Under the pieces are notes generated by a model. It was not told the origin of the DNA, did not search any database, and saw only the letters and a program-made list of their open reading frames with translations. The position numbers and the translations under genes are program-made. Source: Leptospiraceae bacterium (GTDB lineage: Bacteria; Spirochaetota; Leptospiria; Leptospirales; Leptospiraceae). Taken from it: a stretch of 64,000 bases of DNA. The stretch is from NCBI GenBank assembly GCA_024233875.1, contig JACKPB010000006.1:62001-126000 (forward strand), written 5' to 3'. Below are positions 9,801 through 18,618 of the stretch, in pieces (the stretch's first letter is position 1; the number at the start of each line of letters is the position of its first letter).

Positions 9801-10878
9801 AAAATGGATCCCCATCTTCATTGCCTGAGGAAGCCTCATCCAATTCTCCAAATGGATCGGAATCTCCGCCGAGATCGGCAAACGGATCGTCTCCCGCTAC
9901 TTCATCGGAAGGAGGAGTGTCTCCACCAGCATCGATGTCACCAAATGGATCGGAATCCCCACCGAGATCGGCAAACGGATCGTCTCCCGCTGCTTCATCG
10001 GAAGGAGGAGTGTCTCCACCTGCATCGATGTCTCCAAATGGATCGGAATCCCCACCGAGATCGGCAAACGGATCATCTCCCGCTGCATCATCGGAAGGAG
10101 GAGCGTCTTCACCGCCTGCGTCGACATCAGCAAATGGATCTGAATCCCCACCTAGGTCGGCGAATGGATCTTCAGCTGTGTCATCGGAAGGAGGAGTGTC
10201 TTCACCGTCTGCATCGATGTCTGCAAATGGGTCATCTGAATTGTCTTCGGGTGTTTCCGTAGGGGGCTCCTCTTCTTCAGGAGTCTCCTCTATAGTGTCA
10301 TCTCCCAGACCTGCAAAGAATTCATCATCATCCGGTATGGGTTCATCCTGCTCGATTTCATCGGTAGGATCTTCCTCTTCAGGACTTGTGTCTTCTGGAG
10401 TGATTTGGGGTTCTTCTGATGAAAATGGATCGTCTTCCGGAGTTGTGTTTTCATCGGTCTGGTCAAATGGATCTTCGCCGGCAGGGGGCAATATATCTTC
10501 CTGAGAATCATCTTCTCCGGGCAAATCCGGTTCATCAAAATCGGATTCGGGATCTCCCTTACCGAGGTTGTCTATATCTACATTGAGTAAATCATCGAGA
10601 TTGTCGTCTTCGTCATCATCGTCGAAATTTTTAAATTCCGGAGGTGAATCGGCATCATATGTGTCTGTAGAATCATCATCCACTTCTATCCCACCATCAA
10701 CAGCGGGCTCCTCTGAAGCCTCCTTCGCCTGTGAAGTGTTGACCGGTTCCGGCTCTCCCTTGATTCTTCGAAGGGATTTAGCCATGGGATTCAGGCTTTC
10801 AGAAGCTATGGGGTTTTCATTTAATGGTGCTAGAATCTCCCTGATTCTATTCAGTTCTTCATCACTATATTTTGCCAT
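6841..10878 (-). CDS. Giant acidic single-pass membrane protein with periplasmic TPRs
   Basis: A 1345-residue protein in three parts. Residues about 50-510 are intrinsically disordered and extremely rich in Asp, Glu, Pro, Gly and Ser, including near-identical 31-residue repeats. Residues about 520-620 form a small predicted helical region. One membrane segment (KRVLLGAAAALLLLTT, near residue 625) is preceded by RRQFIKR, so the N-terminus should be cytoplasmic. The last 700 residues are TPR-like helical pairs (for example GEYDKAFEKLF, ESALAEFSNLG, TTQALKYYWKSIEMARK) in the periplasm. In spirochaetes, large membrane-anchored periplasmic TPR proteins include the flagellar collar proteins, so a role in the flagellar collar is a reasonable but unproven guess. 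Confidence 0.85.
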   Translation of the reverse strand: MAKYSDEELNRIREILAPLNENPIASESLNPMAKSLRRIKGEPEPVNTSQAKEASEEPAVDGGIEVDDDSTDTYDADSPPEFKNFDDDDEDDNLDDLLNVDIDNLGKGDPESDFDEPDLPGEDDSQEDILPPAGEDPFDQTDENTTPEDDPFSSEEPQITPEDTSPEEEDPTDEIEQDEPIPDDDEFFAGLGDDTIEETPEEEEPPTETPEDNSDDPFADIDADGEDTPPSDDTAEDPFADLGGDSDPFADVDAGGEDAPPSDDAAGDDPFADLGGDSDPFGDIDAGGDTPPSDEAAGDDPFADLGGDSDPFGDIDAGGDTPPSDEVAGDDPFADLGGDSDPFGELDEASSGNEDGDPFSELDEVPDLGESTPLDTDEDAGDLSNLDIDEDGNDPLVGSEDIPSNDDLDFDAFDNDNEDTPASDSDDPFDTNSSLETVPGDDPFGAFDDTPPAQGDLEGGDAFADFDSPPSETGTSEDLGDEDILGTISEDDTAHDTYAVSLEEDLEGLMEEESAPEGEGFDLTDEELAVIQQEIIHYPPKLKRHVIDAITQEKLNPKEQRELLELIKSSQKPEDIADYLTEHLGYPVELYDNTGLYSEQGIPIISTDPVYTKKGEFERRQFIKRVLLGAAAALLLLTTSIASYKYIINPLRAASYYNDGLEFLQKAVVSPDPNKKEKLVTDAEISFKKGENINPHDLDYLNRYGMAYMKLGEYDKAFEKLFGVVEPDFGEEKSDPNHNNAWNKREEVPYITMAPGQSWNEKILIKSNGENSNKELDPKSYLRLVAQDKTERRIIKAGAYIVAELGKKIHDNETYINLARFHSNPAKDFSESTQFGDPSRIPTNTKPMKRYKNDELAINYYKQVFTDGGDPHNIEATAGLAKIYYNQESFARAASYYSKIIEAHPKNSIGHGGLISTYIEMWRKDKNPQFVLNHHRQVRNALGIESDLSLFVLTKLAGFYIDLDPTELKIRYNVNPTDQVTNMDIDDNILYILNLAFDKSESRDGIKITGDEYSEQYYQRGRYYIGKNEALRALKQFELAANYDPAHYLAVMEMGEYYIRQDNNEEAWKLLKNAEQRYIKFNGGFGNREEDETLKRGDFGRVYFNMGKIIYLGSALVNGDDKIDEFPARKVYPVNARERTESENERLKLLQNSLTYLDGALKYKLQDPDKLRELYYYRAWINYMTGDYESALAEFSNLGEEDNYENPNVMLGRANSYYYTDQINASLGNYLKIKDDFEEKEALIQYPVPEESTHQEIYQTLIAVYNNIGAIYERKGNTTQALKYYWKSIEMARKINTTTEIANYNKEMVFKKGNADTPPLLDDWLSPTIDTIKELLKSKRQNNYL
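9869..10150 (-). repeat. 93-bp in-frame tandem repeats in the acidic domain
   Basis: Three consecutive units begin at 9869, 9962 and 10055. The first two are 93 bp (31 codons) and the third is 96 bp; they are nearly identical in DNA. Each encodes DPFADLGGDSDPF followed by an acidic linker and TPPSDE-type turn. More divergent units continue to about 10240. High DNA identity between units suggests recent duplication or ongoing homogenisation, so unit number probably varies between strains. Confidence 0.88.
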
Positions 10879-11066
10879 ATGGTTTCTTTACCGTTATCGG
10901 TAATTTTAGCCTTGAAAAGTATAAGAAAATTCCTATCTTTTTTTCACTAAATCCAAGAAAAATTAAAAATGATCTAAAATCATCCTGTTTTCTTATTTCG
11001 TATAAATTTTTCTCTAGTTTTCATACCAAATTGTTCGAAAATAATAAGGATTTTCGATCTCATTCT

Positions 11067-11963
11067 ATGAAACATAAAAAGACAAAAAACAGTTTATTCC
11101 GGACATTTTTACTAATAGTTACCTTCTCCCTGGGTGGAGTTTTTGCTCAGGAAACCCTTGATTGGTTGGGTTCTTATTCCTCTAGAGAGATGGAAGGTCT
11201 CGAAGATAGGAACAATACAGGAGACAAGGTCTACTATTTTTGGCAAATTCAAAGTCTGAAGCGTGCAGTTCCTCCCCGATACATTCGAATGATCGATATT
11301 GAAAACTACACTACTTCTTATAGCTTTTTGAATAAAGGCATTCTATTTACTTATAATGGGTTGATGAATTCCGAAGTAGAGATCTGTGGGAACTTCAGTG
11401 CCTGGCGTTGCCATCCCATGAAACGAAATAGATATGGAATCTATTACCTCATCATCCCTCCTAATTTCAAAGGTAGAAATGAGACTGATGAAACCAGTTA
11501 CGAATACAAATTTCGTGTGGATGGGATCTTTGATTTCGACCCTGAAAATTCGGATCGTATAGAAGATGGAGAAGGTTCATTTTTTTCTCTCTTCACTCTC
11601 AATCGAAAGGATTTTGAAAAGCAAATCACCTATAGAATCATAGATAGTGAAATTGAAGAAGATTTGGATTTTAAAACAATTGAGTTTCGAATTTACAAAC
11701 CTGAAGCGAGCACTATAGCTCTGGTGGGTGATTTCAATCAGTGGAATCCTGAGCACGATTATCTGGAAAAAGAAAGCAACGGGTTATTTATTCTTAGGAA
11801 AAAATTAAAGCCGGGTGAGTATCTTTATAATTTTATTGTGGATGGACACACACAATTGGATACCTACAATACAGAAACCAGATTTCGGGTGGAAACAGAA
11901 GATCTTTGTTCGTACATCATGATTTCCGGTGGTAATGACAAAGATCTAGCCACCAATCCCTAA
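11067..11963 (+). CDS. Exported protein with two CBM48-like (E-set) domains
   Basis: A 298-residue exported protein starting at the ATG at 11067, directly before a signal peptide (FRTFLLIVTFSLGGVFAQ). An upstream extension of the frame to 10872 overlaps the divergent TPR gene's start and lacks a signal sequence, so it is not used. Two copies of the immunoglobulin-like glycogen-binding fold are visible: ICGNFSAWRCHPMKR with later YEYKFRVDG, and VGDFNQWNPEHDYLEK with later GEYLYNFIVDG. This is the pattern of AMPK-beta/isoamylase N-terminal domains. No catalytic domain is attached. It probably binds a glucan or a protein partner in the periplasm; the target is unknown. Confidence 0.82.
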   Translation: MKHKKTKNSLFRTFLLIVTFSLGGVFAQETLDWLGSYSSREMEGLEDRNNTGDKVYYFWQIQSLKRAVPPRYIRMIDIENYTTSYSFLNKGILFTYNGLMNSEVEICGNFSAWRCHPMKRNRYGIYYLIIPPNFKGRNETDETSYEYKFRVDGIFDFDPENSDRIEDGEGSFFSLFTLNRKDFEKQITYRIIDSEIEEDLDFKTIEFRIYKPEASTIALVGDFNQWNPEHDYLEKESNGLFILRKKLKPGEYLYNFIVDGHTQLDTYNTETRFRVETEDLCSYIMISGGNDKDLATNP

Positions 11964-12013
11964 AAACAATTGCATTTTCTTCTGTATCGATTCCAATAGT
12001 TAGGGGAATAGAA

Positions 12014-12202
12014 ATGTCTGAAGAAAAACCAGTCAATAAGATCAGGATCCGTCAGGATACGATTATCGCACTTCTTAGGGAGCACGCTGAGATGGTACGT
12101 CTTTTGGAGGCATTTCCGAAGGAAGTTGAAGCTCTCGGAGCCTGGATTCAAAAGAAAAACACTCTAATGGACAAAGTAACCAGAAAAATCCCCAGAAATT
12201 AA
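12014..12202 (+). CDS. Small helical cytoplasmic protein, unknown function
   Basis: A 62-residue protein with a strong ribosome-binding site (AGGGGA six bases before the ATG), a complete stop and no signal sequence. The middle (RQDTIIALLREHAEMVRLLEAF) looks amphipathic and helical and the C-terminus is basic. It fills the gap between two larger genes in the same direction, and the next gene begins 25 bases after its stop in the same frame. I do not recognise the family. The good start signal makes it more likely real than chance. Confidence 0.65.
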   Translation: MSEEKPVNKIRIRQDTIIALLREHAEMVRLLEAFPKEVEALGAWIQKKNTLMDKVTRKIPRN

Positions 12203-12226
12203 TCAAATTTCTTCTATCGATCTTCA

Positions 12227-14488
12227 TTGGATTCTCACATTAAAAAACGAATTGCAGTCCTCTGTCTCCTGATTTCATTATTCTTGAGTCATTGTAGAGA
12301 GGAAACGAAAACAACTGAAGTCAGGTTCATCGATCTGACAAGGGAATTGGTTCGGGCTGAAGTAGAAAATTTTGACTTCAATGAAGACAGAGATCTAAAG
12401 TACCATTGGAAAAAAAATCAGGGTAGGTACTCCGGTTTAAAAAGATCGGAGAGGTGGAAGAACACTCAGGTAACGTTTTTAAAAAACAATGATGTCTTTC
12501 AGAATGAATCAAAGGATTCTATCCTATTCTCACCGGGGAGCAAATACAAATTCTCAGAAACCAACGGAAGATTTACCTTCAAGTTTGCACTCGGTTTCTT
12601 GGGGAGAAATGGGATCAGTAGGGGAGGGATCTTTCGTATTTATTCAAACTCTAAACTACTGGCTGAGTGGGATCTCTCCAATGAGAGTCAGGAAAAATGG
12701 TTTTCCTATCAACAAAATTTAGAATTGAATACTGACCTAGTTCTGGAGTGGAAGTCTGAGGATTCTTTTTTATTTTTGGGGAATCCTATTCTGATCCCGG
12801 AGGAATTTGGAGTCAATGGCTACAATCTGGTGTTCATAGTGGTGGACTCCCTCCGATCGGATGCTCTGGGGTGTATGGGAATGCAGTTCCCGCTTTCCCC
12901 ACAAATAGATAAGTTCTGCAAAGAATCGATTGTATTTGAAAATCATTTTGTGAATGCTAATTGGACCAAACCTTCTATGCTTTCTATGTTCTTTGGAGAG
13001 TATGCATCTAATTTGGGAATAACCAATACGGGTTTTTCTATCTATCCTGTCGAAAAAGAAATATTATACAATCTATCAATTAAGAATATTGTTTCTATCC
13101 TGAGAGAAAAGGGATACTACACTGAAAGTATAATGAATAATGTTTTCCTCCTGGATTATACTGGCGTGGGGATAGATCTGGGTTTTCATGAGCTCTCACA
13201 GATAGGGAAAGACATAGTAGACACTGAGGTCATAACAGAAGAATCTCTTTCTTTTTTAAAAAATTTGCCCTCCTCACCATTCTTTCTTCATATCAATTAC
13301 AATACTCCTCATGGTTCCTACTCTCCTCCCGAATCCATATCTAAGATTTTAGAATCAGAGTCTTCTGTGAGTTATTCCGGAGTTCATCCAATTATCAAAA
13401 GATACTATGGTGAGGTGAGGTACACGGACGTCCAGGTTGGGAAGATAATTGAACAATTAAAGAACCAGAACCTGTATGACAATACTTTCATAATCCTAAC
13501 TGCTGATCACGGAGACCTATTTGATGAAAAACATACCTTTGCATCCAATGGGGTGTTCGGAAGTCGATGGGGACACGGAGAAACTCATTATGATGAAGAA
13601 ATCCGGGTGCCCCTTTTGATCAAGCCCCCCACTGCGATACAGTCATTGATAAAAAATCGAAAAATTAGAACAGCCTCATCTTCCGTATCTATTGTCCCGA
13701 CGCTTCTTGCCCTTATGGGAGTTGAAAATACAAAATCAGGAAAGAAGGGAAAGGATTATTCCCCTCTAATTCTTGAAAATAAGGAAGTCAAAGAAGACTT
13801 CATATATACGGAAGGAAGACTGTCTGAATCTTTTCGAACCGATGACTTCAAATATGTACGAAGATACCCCGGATTTACAAATTATCTCCTGGGAGGTGCA
13901 ATCCCTTCTTCTGAAAAAATGGAAGAGATATTTGATCTGAAAAATGATCCCAATGAGTACTACAATATTGCCTGGAAGAATCCGGAAGTTTTGAGTGAAT
14001 TAAGAAATTTAAGAAAAACTCAAAGACTTAAGAAAAACTCATTTTATTTAAGTTTACCGCCCTCAGATCAGCCATATTCAGGGCAATTTTATATCTCAGG
14101 TGGGATCTATGACGTTGATATTCCTGAATCGGTACAAATTCAATTCGGAAATCGATTCTATATGAATTTTCGTTCCGAACCCGGGAAATCATCCTTGATA
14201 CGTCTCTATACAAATGAACCTATTTATGAATTTCAATTGAAACTTCTTTCGGGATACTATCCATCAAAATTAAAAGCAGGGGCCTGGGGAGTTCCGGCAG
14301 GTGAGAAAGTACTTAAAGAAAAAAGATTTCTCTTTGCTAGAGTTGCTCCGCCCGGTTTTGAAACTACAAAAATCCCATGGATATATAATGACTTTCAATT
14401 ATCCGGAAATTCATTGAATGGGGAAACAGCTATCATGGCAGATGAGGTGAAAAATATCTTAAAAAGTTGGGGATACATTCACGAATGA
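12227..14488 (+). CDS. Alkaline-phosphatase-superfamily (sulfatase-fold) lipoprotein
   Basis: A 753-residue protein beginning with a lipoprotein-type signal (ISLFLSHC, lipid Cys near residue 23), then a 170-residue N-terminal beta-rich domain, and a sulfatase-fold domain (about 195-520). Metal ligands are visible in VVDSLRSDALG, LTADHGDLFDEKH and GHGETHYDEE. The nucleophile motif reads NWTKPSM: Thr-247 occupies the place of the formylglycine Cys/Ser and Met replaces the usual Arg of CxPSR. This resembles phosphoethanolamine or phosphoglycerol transferases more than sulfatases. A C-terminal beta domain follows. The start is uncertain: TTG at 12227 is the only standard codon between the preceding stop and the signal peptide, and no clear ribosome-binding site is seen. 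Confidence 0.82.
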   Translation: MDSHIKKRIAVLCLLISLFLSHCREETKTTEVRFIDLTRELVRAEVENFDFNEDRDLKYHWKKNQGRYSGLKRSERWKNTQVTFLKNNDVFQNESKDSILFSPGSKYKFSETNGRFTFKFALGFLGRNGISRGGIFRIYSNSKLLAEWDLSNESQEKWFSYQQNLELNTDLVLEWKSEDSFLFLGNPILIPEEFGVNGYNLVFIVVDSLRSDALGCMGMQFPLSPQIDKFCKESIVFENHFVNANWTKPSMLSMFFGEYASNLGITNTGFSIYPVEKEILYNLSIKNIVSILREKGYYTESIMNNVFLLDYTGVGIDLGFHELSQIGKDIVDTEVITEESLSFLKNLPSSPFFLHINYNTPHGSYSPPESISKILESESSVSYSGVHPIIKRYYGEVRYTDVQVGKIIEQLKNQNLYDNTFIILTADHGDLFDEKHTFASNGVFGSRWGHGETHYDEEIRVPLLIKPPTAIQSLIKNRKIRTASSSVSIVPTLLALMGVENTKSGKKGKDYSPLILENKEVKEDFIYTEGRLSESFRTDDFKYVRRYPGFTNYLLGGAIPSSEKMEEIFDLKNDPNEYYNIAWKNPEVLSELRNLRKTQRLKKNSFYLSLPPSDQPYSGQFYISGGIYDVDIPESVQIQFGNRFYMNFRSEPGKSSLIRLYTNEPIYEFQLKLLSGYYPSKLKAGAWGVPAGEKVLKEKRFLFARVAPPGFETTKIPWIYNDFQLSGNSLNGETAIMADEVKNILKSWGYIHE

Positions 14489-14573
14489 AATCTTAAAGGA
14501 TTGAACTAATTTGAAAATGGAAAGACGTATAAAGAGCATATTATATTTTTGTATTCAGAATATAGGATTTCAT

Positions 14574-15689
14574 ATGAGTGTACAGGAAAAAAATTCAAAA
14601 GTTCAAATCGGAAAGATTAAAACCTTATGGAAGGAGAATGATTTGTATCTCGGTATACCTATCATAGATCTTCATCATATCTGGTTGATCTATTTGATTT
14701 TGGTTTTAGAAAATGATATGGCATTGGGCAAGTTTGAATCCGAATCTTATAATTTTCATAATATTTCATCAGAGTTAATTAATTTTACTATAAATCATTT
14801 TGCTGTTGAAGAAGAGTTGTTCCATAAATATAAATATCCCATTACTCAGGATCATATCAATCAGCACGTCCTATTCGTTAATTATATCAAAGAAAATACT
14901 GTAGTCGGAAAATTAAAAAATAGGAATGTAGTAGAAGAGACTATACTTTTTTTAAAAAATTGGCTATTTGAACACATACATGAAGAGGACACCAATTACA
15001 ATAAATACTTTAAAAGTAAAGATATTGATGTAAATGAGTTTGTTATAAAACTTATTGAGCGTGAGATTGTAAAAATAAAAACTACCGACAAGCAGATTCA
15101 ACTTTATAAGATAGTGACCGGTCTACCTTTTGAATTTCATGTTCAGTCCAAGGATGTAGCTACTGAGGTAATAAAGTTTTGGAAAACATTCAAATTGGGC
15201 ATCGGTATACCAATTTTGAATATGCAGAATCTCTGGCTTTTGAAGCTGGTAATTGAGCTGGAATATTCTCTGGACGATCCCAGCCCGATCATGAGAAAAG
15301 CCGCTATTGTTAAATTATTCAAAGAATTGGATATTTATTTTTATGAGCATTTCTTAGTTGAAGAGTCAATCATGAGGGTTATGAGTTATCCTGATAAGAT
15401 TGAACATATTAAGAAGCATGAATCGATAAAAGATTTGATCAAGCTAAGAAAGTCACAAATGGAGGACAGGCAACTCGGTAGAAACCTTGTCGTCGATCTA
15501 AAAAATTGGCTTGTATCACACATTGGTTTTGAGGACAAAACGTTTAAGAAGATTTACCTGAAGAATCAAAAGAAGGTTCAGGAATATGTAAAACAGAATA
15601 TCATAGACAAAAAGTTTGTCATTCATCCCCATCAATTGAATCTTTATAGCGTAATTAAGGTTATGTTGGAATCTGATGCAGAAGGTTGA
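14574..15689 (+). CDS. Double hemerythrin-domain protein
   Basis: Cytoplasmic di-iron oxygen-binding type protein with two hemerythrin domains. The first (about residues 20-155) has the expected ligand pattern: IDLHHIW, HFAVEEELF, HINQH and HIHEED. The second (about 200-350) keeps HFLVEESIM, HIKKH and HIGFED, but the first His region reads LNMQNLW, so one iron ligand is missing. The ATG at 14574 with TAGGAT seven bases before it is preferred over upstream TTG 14511 and ATG 14517. The gene is more AT-rich than its neighbours. Possible roles are oxygen or NO sensing or storage; no attached signalling domain is present. Confidence 0.9.
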   Translation: MSVQEKNSKVQIGKIKTLWKENDLYLGIPIIDLHHIWLIYLILVLENDMALGKFESESYNFHNISSELINFTINHFAVEEELFHKYKYPITQDHINQHVLFVNYIKENTVVGKLKNRNVVEETILFLKNWLFEHIHEEDTNYNKYFKSKDIDVNEFVIKLIEREIVKIKTTDKQIQLYKIVTGLPFEFHVQSKDVATEVIKFWKTFKLGIGIPILNMQNLWLLKLVIELEYSLDDPSPIMRKAAIVKLFKELDIYFYEHFLVEESIMRVMSYPDKIEHIKKHESIKDLIKLRKSQMEDRQLGRNLVVDLKNWLVSHIGFEDKTFKKIYLKNQKKVQEYVKQNIIDKKFVIHPHQLNLYSVIKVMLESDAEG

Positions 15690-15758
15690 AAAGAGAAATT
15701 TTATTCTTCTAGTACAAAGATCAGCTTTGGTTCAAATTTAAGAGTTTTTAAATCTTGT

Positions 15759-17225
15759 TCAACTTTCAACTCCCCTGTTCAGACTTAGGAAAAGAGGTTT
15801 GAGCAAGAACAATAATAAAGGGGAGAGTAGGGCTATCAGACCCACCCAGACCCAGACCATGAAATGCTCCGGATAAGAGGACTGACCTTCAGGAGTGTAT
15901 CTGGTCAAAAGATAGCCACTGATGGGTCCTGCTAGAATTTTTCCGAGAAAATAAGGAAGATAAGATAGGGCAATATAACTACCTTCTTTTCCTACCGGAG
16001 CGATTTCTGTAGAGAATTGCATGAGTCTGGGGGACCAAATCGCTTCTCCTATAGTAAAAAAGAAAATCATAATAAGTAGGGAGAAGACTAATTCATATTG
16101 TGATGGATTTTGGATATCCAACCATTCAATTAGAATCCATCTACCGAAATCAGAATCGATCCAATTTGAATAGAAGTTTCCCGGAATCATAATTGTTAGG
16201 ATGGAAAGGGAAGAAAAGAGTGAACCTGTTATCAATAGAGAATAGGACTTTATTTTTTTTGTGAGTTCGGAAAATAAAGGAACCAGGAAAATTATCATGA
16301 CAGGATTCAATACTCCGAAGAGATTTCCTATTCTCGCACCTTCTCCCAAAACCCGAATTCCGTACTTGGGAGAAGTGTAATTGAAATGATAGAAGGTCAA
16401 TCTCACAAATACAAGAGATCCCAATAGAAGTAGATAGATCCAAAACTCCTTTTCACGAAACACATTTTTGGCGATATTTATTGTTTTGCGATAAACATTA
16501 TGGATCTCTGAACTCAGAATCGATATTTTTAATTTTTTGGATTCAGAGTTACTTTCCTCCTCCTTCATGAGTCCGACCAGAATGATAGAGGGAATTGTTA
16601 GAACAAAGCAGATTAAAAAAATTATTTGATATGTCGAGATTTCTACTCCGGGAAGTATTGTGTAAAAGGAATGTTCACCCAAAGTACTTCTAATTCTATC
16701 AAAGAGAAAACCGCCCAGAGCCCAGCCCACATTCATGAGAGTGTAGAAAAGTCCAAACCCCAAAGCCATAGATTCCTGCCGGGTATATCTTTTGATTCCA
16801 ACGGAAAGGACAGGCCCGAGTAGGGCATTCCCGATCGCAAGTGGGAAAAAACCCAAAACAATAATTATAAAAAACTGATTGCTCAGGGGAAGGATGATTC
16901 TCCCCAGTAAGAGAAAGAGGGTTCCAATTCTGAGTGTATTCTTAATGCCGATAGCATCAACAATTGATCCAACCAGGATGGAGAGAAGTGTCATTCCAAC
17001 AGACCAAAATCCTATAAAAGAACCGGCTTCCATGTCGCTCAGTCCACAATCCGCAGAGAGATAAAGAGCAAAGCTCAGATTGGAGGCAGAAAATGCTGTA
17101 AATTCTATTAGTTTTGTAGCAAATAAAATCCATAACTCCCGTGGGGAATTTTTTAAACCAACAAAATATCGAAATAAAATGATCAGGAATATAAAAACTA
17201 AAGGACTCAGATACAAGGCTGTCAT
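15759..17225 (-). CDS. Major facilitator superfamily transporter
   Basis: A 488-residue polytopic membrane protein with about 12 hydrophobic segments in two groups separated by a charged cytoplasmic loop (MKEEESNSESKKLKIS). The loop between segments 2 and 3 has VDAIGIKNTLRIG, a weak version of the MFS signature. An SNLSFALYLSADCGLSD stretch follows the first membrane pairs, and the C-terminal half has conserved Pro/Gly in FFFTIGEAIWSPRLMQF. That pattern is reminiscent of proton-coupled peptide or drug carriers, but the substrate cannot be assigned. It converges with the double hemerythrin gene and is followed upstream by the GATase-purT group in the same direction. Confidence 0.85.
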   Translation of the reverse strand: MTALYLSPLVFIFLIILFRYFVGLKNSPRELWILFATKLIEFTAFSASNLSFALYLSADCGLSDMEAGSFIGFWSVGMTLLSILVGSIVDAIGIKNTLRIGTLFLLLGRIILPLSNQFFIIIVLGFFPLAIGNALLGPVLSVGIKRYTRQESMALGFGLFYTLMNVGWALGGFLFDRIRSTLGEHSFYTILPGVEISTYQIIFLICFVLTIPSIILVGLMKEEESNSESKKLKISILSSEIHNVYRKTINIAKNVFREKEFWIYLLLLGSLVFVRLTFYHFNYTSPKYGIRVLGEGARIGNLFGVLNPVMIIFLVPLFSELTKKIKSYSLLITGSLFSSLSILTIMIPGNFYSNWIDSDFGRWILIEWLDIQNPSQYELVFSLLIMIFFFTIGEAIWSPRLMQFSTEIAPVGKEGSYIALSYLPYFLGKILAGPISGYLLTRYTPEGQSSYPEHFMVWVWVGLIALLSPLLLFLLKPLFLSLNRGVES

Positions 17226-17258
17226 TATGATACTCTTTTTTTGTTACATCCTTATCAA

Positions 17259-17975
17259 TTAAAATGGATATGAATTCGAATGAATCGACGTTAGGGTAGA
17301 CCTGAGAAATGCTCCGATGAATTTGTATCCTGTATTTGATTCATGAAATGTTTCTATATGGGATTGAATTGATAAAGCAGGGAATTTGCGGTGAATGAGT
17401 CCTTCAAAGGGACTGTCCTTCGCAGTGCAGGCAAGTTCTAATTCATTTAAATTGATGTTGTATACTTCCTGTTCATGGCGGGCATGTCCGATGATTTCCT
17501 GACTATTGGAATAAAAATTTTTTAATCTGGGGTGTAAAATCTCAATAGAACGGAATCTATGAAATTTCTTCCCCTCAGCATCCTGCGGAGGATTTCTGAG
17601 ATATCCTACCCCGGATCCATATACATGGGCAAATAGTTGGTGGGAGAAGCAGATTCCTAAAAATGGAATTCCCTTTTCGATAATATTTGATTTCAAATCA
17701 ATTCCGAATTTCGTAACCCAATTGACTGAGTCTGTAAGATTAGCATAACTCCCTAAAGAGATTACGGAAATTGGATACATTCCTCGGGAACTCAATGAAG
17801 TTAAGAATCCTTCCAAGCCAATGTTTGAAACTGAAGGGAAGAAAAATTGGATGGTAGGGAGTGGAAAATCCAATTCCCTACCCAAATTAGAATAGATTTC
17901 TAAGATTGTATTGATGGCAGATTCAGCAGGTGTTTTTAGATATGGATCTATAAGTAAAAAATAGGGGCCGGACAT
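17259..17975 (-). CDS. Class I glutamine amidotransferase-like protein
   Basis: A 238-residue single-domain GATase1 protein. The nucleophile elbow is GIPFLGICFSHQLFAHVYG (Cys in GICFSHQ) and the C-terminal catalytic pair is in IQSHIETFHE. There is no synthase domain, so it resembles stand-alone amidotransferases such as GMP-synthase-like or gamma-glutamyl hydrolase-like proteins. It starts one base after the stop of the HD-domain gene, which follows purT, so the three form an operon. That hints at nucleotide or amine metabolism, but the acceptor is unknown. Confidence 0.83.
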   Translation of the reverse strand: MSGPYFLLIDPYLKTPAESAINTILEIYSNLGRELDFPLPTIQFFFPSVSNIGLEGFLTSLSSRGMYPISVISLGSYANLTDSVNWVTKFGIDLKSNIIEKGIPFLGICFSHQLFAHVYGSGVGYLRNPPQDAEGKKFHRFRSIEILHPRLKNFYSNSQEIIGHARHEQEVYNINLNELELACTAKDSPFEGLIHRKFPALSIQSHIETFHESNTGYKFIGAFLRSTLTSIHSNSYPF

Positions 17976-17976
17976 C

Positions 17977-18618
17977 CTATTGATCCGAATCGCGGGAAGT
18001 TTGAGTAAGGATTTTTAGTTCCGATTCTAGATTTTCCCGAGCTTTCATTTCATATGTACTACGTATTACATCATCAAAAAATATTCTGTCACGTTTCAAG
18101 AAGTTTTCAAGAATTCGGGATCGACCTGTTTTATAATCTTCATCATTTACAAAAGAATACTCCTTTCGAATTGAATTTGAATATTCCTCATAACGTTCCG
18201 GGCTAGATCCTAAAATCAACAAATCAAAATCCAGAAACAATCTCACTTCTTCTGTATCGGGTTTCGGTATGTGATGAATCGTACTGTAAATAAAATCAGA
18301 AACTTCTTTAGTGATTGATTCAGGATAAGAAAAATCTCTTAAGATTTCTGAACAAATTTTTGCACTCATGATTTCATTTTCTTTTGATTGAGGGTCATAG
18401 ATAAGATCGTGAAATAGAATAGAAATCAGGATTTTATTGTCTTTGTCTCTCCGGGGAATGTATTTCCCCCTGAAGGTAAGCATTTCTGAAATGTGGTTGA
18501 GATTGTGATAGTGACGATGAACTTCTGAGTAATACGAGTGAAAGAGGTTCCAGATATCCAACCAATCTCTTCCCGCGGAAGAAGTTCCGGGAAAGAGATT
18601 TGGGAATAATGCTTTCAT
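17977..18618 (-). CDS. HD-superfamily metal-dependent phosphohydrolase
   Basis: A 213-residue protein of the predicted HD-phosphohydrolase group (COG4339 type). Characteristic segments are YSEVHRHYHNLNHISEML near residue 40, LFHDLIYDP (the HD pair), YSTIHHIPKPDT and FLDFDLLILGSSPERYEEY. These supply the His and Asp metal ligands. The start overlaps the purT stop by one base (TAATG) and the stop is one base before the GATase gene, giving a tight operon. The family is thought to act on nucleotides, but no substrate is established. Confidence 0.87.
   Translation of the reverse strand: MKALFPNLFPGTSSAGRDWLDIWNLFHSYYSEVHRHYHNLNHISEMLTFRGKYIPRRDKDNKILISILFHDLIYDPQSKENEIMSAKICSEILRDFSYPESITKEVSDFIYSTIHHIPKPDTEEVRLFLDFDLLILGSSPERYEEYSNSIRKEYSFVNDEDYKTGRSRILENFLKRDRIFFDDVIRSTYEMKARENLESELKILTQTSRDSDQ

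Noticed and set aside
9287..10504. 405-codon serine-rich reading frame on the plus strand
   Set aside because: It is the antisense of the acidic repeats in the giant TPR gene; Asp/Glu codons read backwards give Ser-rich frames. No ribosome-binding site or domain.
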